From the NCBI GenBank assembly GCA_935421135.1, contig OW285196.1, positions 10,303,501-10,367,500 on the forward strand: a stretch of DNA of 64,000 nucleotides. Reading direction: 5' to 3'. Shown here one piece after another: positions 57,401 to 64,000 of the stretch. The stretch comes from Bugulina stolonifera (lineage: Eukaryota; Bryozoa; Gymnolaemata; Cheilostomatida; Bugulidae). The notes below the pieces were generated by a model. The model was not told the origin of the DNA. It was given only the letters and a program-made list of their open reading frames with translations, and did not search any database. Within the stretch, counting starts at the first letter, position 1, and every line of letters begins with the position of its first letter. Made by a program: the position numbers and the translations under genes.

Positions 57401-58063
57401 TATATAATCTATAAAAGCATTACAGTAGTTTGATGACCTGTATGACCAGGTATAGGCTTGAGAATACATATTATAGTATCCGTGTTCACTCCCTCTTGTG
57501 TTTATATAATTCATTATGAATGTATTTCCATCAAGATGTGTGGACAACCAGTCGGTTTACCTCCTAATTCTATGACCTACAAGTATGACAAAAATGCTCA
57601 TTATATATTTTTTACGCTGAATGAGAATTGTTTACAAGGGGTAATTTTGAGGAGACGTCATAAATTAAGTTTAGTGACCTCTCAAGTTCATGGAATGATG
57701 GATTTTAATGGCTTTCTCTGTGACACCGGATTTATCGACCACTTTCATATAGTTGACCTATGGACTACTATATTTCTTTAACCTGTAGTTCCTACCAGAG
57801 ATAAGCACGTACATCTATGCAGGCTCTGATCGGTGTCCTCTACCTACCATCCACATAGTAATTATCATACTTATGGTGCCCTCCTTAATGACCTTGACAT
57901 GGTAGTAATATGGGTGTGTTCTGCTTACTTTCAGGAGACTCTGAATGTAGCCAGAGTTTTAGAGATGCCATCAGAATCAAGTCTAGGTGAAGGTCGTCTC
58001 CCTAACCTGCACTATCCCTCAGATCATCTCTCTATGGTTACAGATTTCATTATATCGGCATAA
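54483..58063 (+). CDS. NOCT: Nocturnin-like EEP phosphatase, 7 exons, 5' incomplete
   Basis: Exons: 54483-54543, 54837-54992, 55487-55611, 56070-56267, 56502-56626, 57141-57213, 57935-58063. They join in frame to 288 residues ending in TAA, which covers the whole exonuclease-endonuclease-phosphatase fold. Family motifs in order: SFNVLAQG, CLQEVD (metal-binding Glu), GPDGSAIFF, HLKAKGG, AGDLNSDP (Asp/Asn), YTTCKIR, EDYIYY and YPSDHLSM (catalytic Asp-His). Nocturnin dephosphorylates NADP(H); the related CCR4 proteins are deadenylases. The usual His in the RHTLDYI motif is replaced here (CKTEDYI), while the Asp is kept. Animal nocturnins have an extra N-terminal segment, so one or more 5' exons are missing from this model. 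Gene choice (nocturnin rather than CNOT6 or ANGEL) rests on the YTTxKIR and YPSDHLS motifs. Confidence 0.88.
57354..57397. repeat. Perfect 18-bp hairpin, 8-nt loop
   Basis: AAGTTGTCCTCTCTCAAG and its exact reverse complement flank AAAGAAAA. It lies in the last intron of nocturnin. Confidence 0.85.
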
Positions 58064-59904
58064 ACACAGCATACCAGTTAGGTATCTTTATGAAATGTTT
58101 GCATACCATGTGGGTATCTTCCTCAAATATTTGTACACTATATTCATGTGCAAACAATGTTATACATACATGTTATATATGCTAGGTGTGCCAATGGTCT
58201 ATACATTTTAAGTGAATCTTTAGTTGTCCACCCTTTGTCATCTTATTCTTTGAGCAGACAATTCCAAACATGTTTGCCATAGGCTTTAAATAACTTGTTA
58301 CACATTCATTCATAGCAGTCATAACCTAATGTGATAGTATTATTTTGTGATTCCCCAATTTCCTCACTTGCTTGACACACTTTTAAAAAAATCACAAACA
58401 TCACTGCATTCACATTCTTACCGACAATTATTTAATATTCTTTTACACTTGAATTTCCTTGTGATCTAGGTATTCTCTGTACATATATATTAGGGCTAAA
58501 TGTATATACATTGAACAGTTGTCACAATATTATTTAATTTTTTTTCGAGTTTACAATTTCCCTCTGCTCTTTTTCATGTCTTTTGTAAATTGATTATTTT
58601 TAAATTTTATAATCTCTTTAAAAATAACTACATTTACTTGAATATATCAAGTTGTTTCTCACTTTACTCAAAATTTAATAAATCTTGTGAAACTACATAA
58701 TATAAGCCTGGTTAGTTCTATTGTATAGTCAATTGGTTTACTATTGGGTGAATGGACTGAGACCATTTTACTGAAATGCAAAATCATAATTTCTAAGCAG
58801 TAAGCAGTAATACTTGGTACATCGTGTGATTTGTATTTCTAATATTTTGATAGTAGTCCTCGTATTATCATCAGAGGAACCTGCAGTTGTCTTCTCTTTG
58901 GTATTTTGTATCGTGAGCAGACAATTCCAAACATTTTTGCCATACAGGGCAGCTTAATTACTGTTCAGCATTACTTTCCTCTGATGAAGGTACATTATGT
59001 ACTTTGACTAGTATCAAAGTAATAAGGAATAGAAATTACACAGTTTATCTTACATTACTGTATATTATTAAACTACAGAATTAAGCCGCATCAACATTTT
59101 CCAAAAATATAATTGAAATGTTAGGGCAAGGTTTACCTTGACCCTGCCTGTGAATTATATGCTCAATGAGGTTTGTGATAGATAATCCTTCTCAGTATTG
59201 TTTGCATTACTAGCCCTTAAAGGAGTGGGGAAGGTACCACTGCTGTACTGCCCATATCTTGAAGTGCGTAATAGATAATGCAAATGGCGATTTAGCATTT
59301 TTAATAATATGAAAGCAATAATGTAGCATGTAGGTAGTTACATGACTACACTTCACCAGTTACTAAATTTACCTCCAGTACTGACAATATTTGCATTTTT
59401 ACAACCCAAGGTCATCTGCGTAACGTATTCCGCTCGGAAGCTTAATAAAAAGTCAAAGCAAATATAGCCTTTGATCCAAGTTATTATTTTGTAGAATGCA
59501 AAAATGTCTTCCATATGAAATTGAAAAACTTGGCCATACTCCATGTTCTCAGCCTACATGACAGTCAATTCCTAGGGCCTATAATTACAGGCAACTCTTC
59601 TGCCATGTTTAAAAGTAAACAGACTTAACATAATCCTAATGAATAAATCACAAGAAATCTATGATGCGTCTTTCTATATTGATTAGTTCAATCAGGAATA
59701 ACACTGCCCAAGATACAGCAAGCGATCTACATGTACATGCATCGACATTGTCTGCTAATTTTGTAGGGGTACAAGTTGAAGCATTCCAGTCTGCACCACT
59801 TAATAGTTGAGCCAATTATTTTAACAATACTACGTCGCTGTGCAGGTAAAATATCTTATTTAATATTTTGTAAGTTGTAAAGGCGCGAATATTTTCATAG
59901 AAAG
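58064..59904. other. Intergenic, downstream of nocturnin
   Basis: No supported gene. A roughly 30-bp sequence (GAGCAGACAATTCCAAACAT, then TTTGCCAT) occurs at about 58252 and again at 58914. This suggests a local duplication or a short dispersed repeat. Confidence 0.4.
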
Positions 59905-59990
59905 ATGCCGACAGTGGAAGAGTTTACACAGAATGTTACCATGCATGGAGTCAAGAATGTGTATTCTTCGAAAACATTCATCTTACGCAG
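59905..59990 (+). CDS. Candidate first coding exon of a DEG/ENaC channel
   Basis: The 28 codons from ATG to a donor (CAG|GTAGAT) include EFTQNVTMHGVKNVYSSKTF. The xxHG motif followed by a basic-ending stretch (FILRR) is the cytoplasmic N-terminus of DEG/ENaC/ASIC sodium channels. There it precedes the first membrane helix, and the HG pair controls gating. No following exon with that helix was found before the window end. Either the next intron is longer than 4 kb and hosts the repeats and Polinton downstream, or the gene is broken here. The call rests on one short exon. Confidence 0.45.
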
Positions 59991-60195
59991 GTAGATATTT
60001 GTATAGCTGTTTAGTATTAGAATACATGAGGATTGCGACACTACTTATAAATATTTCGGCCAATAGGGGTCAACACGCTGGTTGAACCCGCTTTATGCCA
60101 CATGTATTATTGCCTCCCTAGCGGCCATGTTGTTAGGACAGTAGAAGTAGTATAGTCAGTGCACTTCTACACAGACACGCACTCATTGACCCCTG

Positions 60196-60310
60196 TTTTC
60201 AACCAATCACAAGCCGGTATTTCCGATTTCAACCAATCACAGAAGAGCACAAAAATTTTGCACACGACCTTGCCAAGGTCACCCCAAAATCCCCCCTTCT
60301 GATTGGTCGA
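60196..60310. promoter_or_regulatory. CCAAT-box cluster
   Basis: Two direct copies of TTTCAACCAATCACA (CCAAT at 60203 and 60233) and an inverted ATTGG at 60302 occur within about 110 bp, just before a CpG-rich island. Spaced CCAAT boxes bind NF-Y in animal promoters. No transcript start could be assigned. Confidence 0.35.
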
Positions 60311-60329
60311 AAAAACATTTGCACACTTG

Positions 60330-60533
60330 ACCCCGAACCCGGCCACGACCCCTTCCCTCCCTCCTTCCCGCCCCCTCCCCCGCCTCCCACTCCTCCCCCG
60401 CTCCCCGCCACCGCCCTCGTCCCGTCCGCGCCACCGCCGTCGCCGCCGCCGCCACCGCCGCCCTCACAGCCACCGTCGCCGCCGCCACCACCGCCCTCAC
60501 CACCGCCGCCGCCACCGCCGCCACCACCGCCGC

Positions 60534-60564
<31 letters not shown>

Positions 60565-60838
60565 ACCGCCGCCGCCGCCGCCACCGCCGCCGCCGCCATC
60601 ACCGTCATCACCGCCACCCCTCCTCCGCCGCCGCCCACCCTCCCCACCCCGCAACCCCCACTCACCCGAACGACCGATCGTTTGAGGCGGTCAAGCCGCG
60701 TCCGCCCACGTTGCGTGCGGCGCCGACCGTACACGTGGAGGCGACGCCGGTGCCCCGTATCCACCGGGCCAAGCGACTAGGCAGCGGCCCGCCGCTTCTC
60801 CCGAGCCCTCCACTCGAAAAGCTTGTGATCTAAACGAG
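60330..60838. repeat. GC-rich CCGCCA repeat island
   Basis: About 60405-60620 is a CCG/CCACCG microsatellite. 60660-60838 is non-repetitive but strongly GC- and CpG-rich, in sharp contrast to AT-rich flanks. A + frame ends at TAA 60831-60833 with a non-repetitive tail (SFEAVKPRPPTLRAAPTVHV) after His/Arg repeats. I recognise no protein. A CpG island, expanded microsatellite or foreign insert are all possible; coding is not supported. Confidence 0.6.
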
Positions 60839-60899
60839 CGAATTCGGCTTCGCCTACAGCTCTCATTAGCGATAAGAAGAAGTACTACGGAAGGCTTGG

Positions 60900-61235
60900 T
60901 TTATAATGTGCATTGCATTGTTAATAAAGAAATGTGTAAAGTCTTGGCTATAAATATACTGATGGGAAGAAGGGTTGGTTCTATGATATACATTGTGTTG
61001 ACAATAAAGAACCATGTACATGTGTTAAGTCAGCATATATAATACATTAAATAAACTTTTCGCAATGGTGACAATAGAATGGATAAAAGATTGTGTACAC
61101 GTGTTAAAACACAATTGAAAGAATAAAAGAGTATGTCATATCTATTATACATTAGATAAACTTTTCACAATAGTAGCAATAGAATAAATAAAAGGTTGTG
61201 TGCATGTGTTAAGTCAGCATTATGTAATATATTAA
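60900..61235. repeat. Diverged tandem repeats, about 110 bp unit
   Basis: Two to three degraded copies share ATAAACTTTTCRCAATRGTRRC, AATAAAAGRTTGTG and GTGTTAAGTCAGCAT. No coding potential. Confidence 0.6.
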
Positions 61236-61520
61236 ATTGTTTAGCCTCCCTATAAAAATATATAGTAGTAGGGTGTGAGTTATTTTTTAGCTTGATAGCA
61301 TTTTATACAATAAACACTTCACAATTGCTGCCAATTACTCCATTTAACACTAACCTTATGTTCTACTTGTTGACATCTCTGATCAGGCACTGACTAGTAG
61401 GTAGCTGTCTCTGTTTACTCTCACTCTGTTGACTAGAGACTGATTATTCATACTGCTAGAGTGAGAAACTCATATCTTAAATAGTAGTAATCAGTGGGCG
61501 GAGTCTAACCATTTCCCCAC

Positions 61521-62453
61521 CCCGATGTGAATCCGAAGCCTCCCGATGTGAATCCGAAGCCTCCCGATGTGAATCCGAAGCCTCCCGATGCACCCCGATG
61601 TGAATCCGAAGCCTCCCGATGCACCCCGATGTGAATCCGAAGCCTCCCGATGCATCCCGATGTGAATCCGAAGCTTCCCGATGCATCCCGATGTGATTCC
61701 GAAGCTTCCCGATGCATCCCGATGTGAATCCGAAGCTTCCCGATACATCCCGATGTGATTCCGAAGCTTCCCGATGTGAATCCGAAGCTTCCCGATGCAT
61801 CCCGATGTGATTCCGAAGCTTCCCGAAGCTTCCCGATGCATCCCGATGTGATTCCGAAGCTTCCCGATGCATCCCGATGTGATTCCGAAGCTTCCCGATG
61901 CATCCCGATGTGATTCCGAAGCTTCCCGATGCATCCCGATGTGATTCCGAAGCTTCCCGATGCATCCCGATGTGATTCCGAAGCTTCCCGATGCATCCCG
62001 ATGTGATTCCGAAGCTTCCCGAAGCTTCCCGATGCATCCCGATGTGTCCCGATGTGTCAATTCACATCGGGATGCATCGGGAAACTTCGGAATCACATCG
62101 GGATGCATCGGGAAGCTTCGGAATCACATCGGGATGCATCGGGAAGCTTCGGATTCACATCGGGATGCATCGGGAAGCTTCGGATTCACATCGGGATGCA
62201 TCGGGAAGCTTCGGAATCACATCGGGATGCATCGGGAAGCTTCGGAATCACATCGGGATGCATCGGGAAGCTTCGGAATCACATCGGGATGCATCGGGAA
62301 GCTTCGGATTAACATCGGGATGCATCGGGAGGCTTCGGATTCACATCGGGGTGCATCGGGAGGCTTCGGATTCACATCGGGGTGCATCGGGAGGCTTCGG
62401 ATTCACATCGGGAGGCTTCGGATTCACATCGGGGTGCATCGGGTCACATTGGG
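61521..62453. repeat. Fold-back satellite of 31-bp units
   Basis: Left of 62057 a 31-bp unit (CCCGATGTGATTCCGAAGCT plus TCCCGATGCAT) runs in one orientation for about 536 bp. After a 6-base centre (TCAATT, 62057-62062) the same unit runs in reverse for about 391 bp. Outer units in both arms carry AAGCCT and CACCCC variants, whereas inner units carry AAGCTT and CATCCC. Because 31 is not a multiple of three, the same peptide appears in several frames on both strands; those long ORFs are artefacts. Confidence 0.95.
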
Positions 62454-62948
62454 ATTGGATAAAAAAAGGGAGGAGTCAAGAAATGAGCAGTTGTATAAAG
62501 GGAGAGTGGGATCACAGTCTCAACACATCACTACTGTACAGCTACACTACTACAATAGTCCAAAACCAAGAAGAGTTATTTGCGGGCTTAACGGACTCAC
62601 AAATGGATGGAATTATTGAAGAAGAAGAAGGGGAAAATAATAGGAGTGGGGAGTCTTGCCCGAAAGGATCTTTCTAACATGGCGGACTCTCCGTCCTCCT
62701 CGGATAGGGGCGAGACCACAACAACCCATGGATGAGTATTATTCCAAGATAGAAAAGATGCGGCTTTCTTCAGTAGTATTGTTTTATTACGAAGATAAAT
62801 AGAGAAAAAATAAAAGAATCAAGAATCAAGCAGAAATCTAAAAAGCAAAGAAAAAAAAAAGAATGCAGGTAAGATAAAAACTATTGGTTTCTTTTTTTTA
62901 GTTATAGTAGTATAAAAACGAATTATAAGTAAGGTGAAGTATTTCTCT
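62454..62948. other. Spacer between satellite and Polinton genes
   Basis: No gene seen. The left end of the Polinton may lie in or near this stretch, but no terminal inverted repeat could be tested because the right end is outside the window. Confidence 0.35.
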
Positions 62949-63476
62949 CTAGTCAAAGTGAAAAGGTGAAAAAAGCATAATATTGTTTACATGCGTTGTG
63001 AGTGGGAAAGTATTATTTCTTTTATTATAGTATAAACGTTGTAATAGAGCTCTTATAGAATGATCTCGAACTCTTCCTTCTACTCTGCTTAGTCGTGTAA
63101 TTATTCCCTCCATACTCCACCCTCGAGCTCGAAGGAGACAGAACAAGATGCAGTAGTCTCCACACACGTTAGTACTCTCTTCTTGTAGACACTCTCCATT
63201 CCATACTATTGGTATTCCCCATTGTTGTAACATCTTACCCACATCAGGATAAATAGAAGGGGGGAGTCCATAGGAGTCGAAATACTCTATTTCTTTTCCA
63301 TTCGAAAAAACAGAGATCCAATGCTCGCCACTTTTCTCACTTGTTTGAGTGTTGAAAACAAAAGATCCAGATGGGGAGAAGGAGTCTAAGAAGTGATCCC
63401 TTGGCATAACCCCTCTAAAGGAGGTTGATGAGAGTTTATCATCAGATAGAATATTCGAGATTGAGAATGTATCCAT
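62949..63476 (-). CDS. Polinton adenain-like cysteine protease
   Basis: A 175-residue intact ORF with the adenovirus-protease arrangement: His in SGEHWISVFSNG, Asp in IEYFDSYGLPP, and the nucleophile Cys in NVCGDYCILFCLL, with a Gln upstream of it (CLQEES). In Polintons (Mavericks) this protease matures capsid proteins. It lies 5 bp downstream of the capsid ORF on the same strand, as in a compact virus-like gene block. The frame has no damage. Confidence 0.88.
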   Translation of the reverse strand: MDTFSISNILSDDKLSSTSFRGVMPRDHFLDSFSPSGSFVFNTQTSEKSGEHWISVFSNGKEIEYFDSYGLPPSIYPDVGKMLQQWGIPIVWNGECLQEESTNVCGDYCILFCLLRARGWSMEGIITRLSRVEGRVRDHSIRALLQRLYYNKRNNTFPLTTHVNNIMLFSPFHFD

Positions 63477-63481
63477 TCTTT

Positions 63482-64000
63482 TTACATCATCCCGGCTACC
63501 ATAGATACTTCGTGATTTGCATTCAAGTAGATAATGTCATCTTTTTCTTCGTATACAAACAGTCCAAGTGTATTTTGAGTTTGATTAGCAAATGCTAGAT
63601 TAATAGATAGACTCCCATTTGATAACAAGTGAAAGTTGTCATCACACAAATCTCCTGAAATGTCAAAGGCGTAGAGAGCAGCGCAGGACTTGTATTTGCT
63701 AGGGGAGATCTCATTCCCTGTGTCAGCATCGGATGTATTTGTGACAGTGAACAAATTCATGAATTCACGAGCAAACTTTCCACTTGCAAAGTTTGGTTCA
63801 TATCTTCGGGTCACCGGTGTTCCATCAATTAGTAGTTCTAATGAACTTAGATTGTTATGTCCAAATTTGAAGGGATTTTGCTTATACGTTCCACTCTTTG
63901 CAGTATGGTTGACTAGTCCGACAAAGACTCTGTTTGGCTTCTGTCCCGCTTGATCAAAGTTTACTCTCACTGACTGGTGTCCAGCAGGGATGACATGGAA
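63482..64000 (-). CDS. Polinton major capsid-type protein, C-terminal part
   Basis: The frame stays open to the window edge, so the N-terminus is missing; about 173 residues are visible. Segments such as NPFKFGHNNLSSLELLIDG, NFASGKFAREFMNLF and YAFDISGDL, and the LAFANQTQNTLGLFVYEE strand near the end, fit the C-terminal jelly-roll of the Polinton capsid protein often labelled F54H12.2-like in animal genomes. Assignment is from remembered family features, not a search. The stop lies 5 bp before the protease start. Confidence 0.7.
   Translation of the reverse strand, partial: FHVIPAGHQSVRVNFDQAGQKPNRVFVGLVNHTAKSGTYKQNPFKFGHNNLSSLELLIDGTPVTRRYEPNFASGKFAREFMNLFTVTNTSDADTGNEISPSKYKSCAALYAFDISGDLCDDNFHLLSNGSLSINLAFANQTQNTLGLFVYEEKDDIIYLNANHEVSMVAGMM

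Larger units (their letters stand above)
62949..64000 (-). mobile_element. Polinton/Maverick, left part only
   Basis: A protease gene and a capsid-type gene sit side by side on the minus strand at the window edge. Polintons are 15-20 kb self-synthesising DNA transposons also encoding DNA polymerase B, integrase and a packaging ATPase; those would lie beyond base 64000. Both visible frames are open, so the element could be young. Confidence 0.8.

Noticed and set aside
60229..60833. Glycine-rich, Ala-rich and His/Arg-rich ORFs
   Set aside because: All come from translating the CCGCCA microsatellite in different frames; only the short non-repetitive tail is noted as unexplained.
61521..62453. 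CRISPR-like array of short repeats
   Set aside because: Units are contiguous with no unique spacers, the array reverses at its centre, and the genome is eukaryotic.
61477..62677. Several 160-228 residue ORFs with repeated peptides (HREASESHRDASGSFG type) on both strands
   Set aside because: The same 31-bp satellite unit stays open in multiple frames and strands, so these are repeat artefacts.

Overview
The window is eukaryotic, intron-rich and mostly AT-rich, and almost certainly comes from an animal. Its host genes are split by GT-AG introns and include recognisable metazoan genes: nocturnin, REXO2-type oligoribonuclease and a candidate DEG/ENaC first exon. It also carries NB-ARC-type NTPase genes, CR1/Jockey-like LINEs, hAT-type miniature elements, tRNA-derived SINEs and a Polinton/Maverick. 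An early-branching marine invertebrate such as a sponge or cnidarian fits best, but the species cannot be fixed from sequence reading alone.

Layout. 1-6600 is a transposon graveyard: a young gag-protease-only LTR retrotransposon with a hAT-type MITE inside one LTR, a 5'-truncated LINE reverse transcriptase, and a small RT fragment. 7197-39529 holds three paralogous NB-ARC-type STAND genes: A on + (7197 to about 14144), B on - (16031-23968) and C on - (31162-39529). I reconstructed them exon by exon. They share the same exon order and intron phases and encode about 880-905 residues each. Their introns and spacers carry two hAT-type elements, an inverted SINE pair, an (AG)n tract, an apparently intact LINE and a perfect 378-bp palindrome. 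39530-43980 is poorly resolved and rich in duplications. 43981-47223 is a complete four-exon REXO2 gene (-). 48423-53659 holds a SINE/fold-back element, a decayed two-ORF LINE and a MITE. 54483-58063 is nocturnin (+), lacking only its N-terminal exon(s). 59905-59990 looks like the first coding exon of a DEG/ENaC channel. It is followed by a CCAAT-box cluster, a very GC-rich repeat island and a 0.9-kb fold-back satellite of 31-bp units. The right edge enters a Polinton (adenain-like protease and a capsid-protein C-terminus, both -).

How the genes work together. Genes A, B and C form a locus of receptor-like ATPases: a short conserved N-terminus, NB-ARC core, winged helix with an MHD-like motif, and a long helical C-terminal region of unknown type ending, in B and C, in a 21-nt microexon. 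They resemble innate-immune STAND switches but have no visible effector domain. REXO2 and nocturnin are unrelated housekeeping RNA/nucleotide hydrolases. Everything else is mobile or repetitive DNA. All gene models come from reading ORFs and splice signals by eye and, for A, B and C, from mutual comparison; no database search was run.
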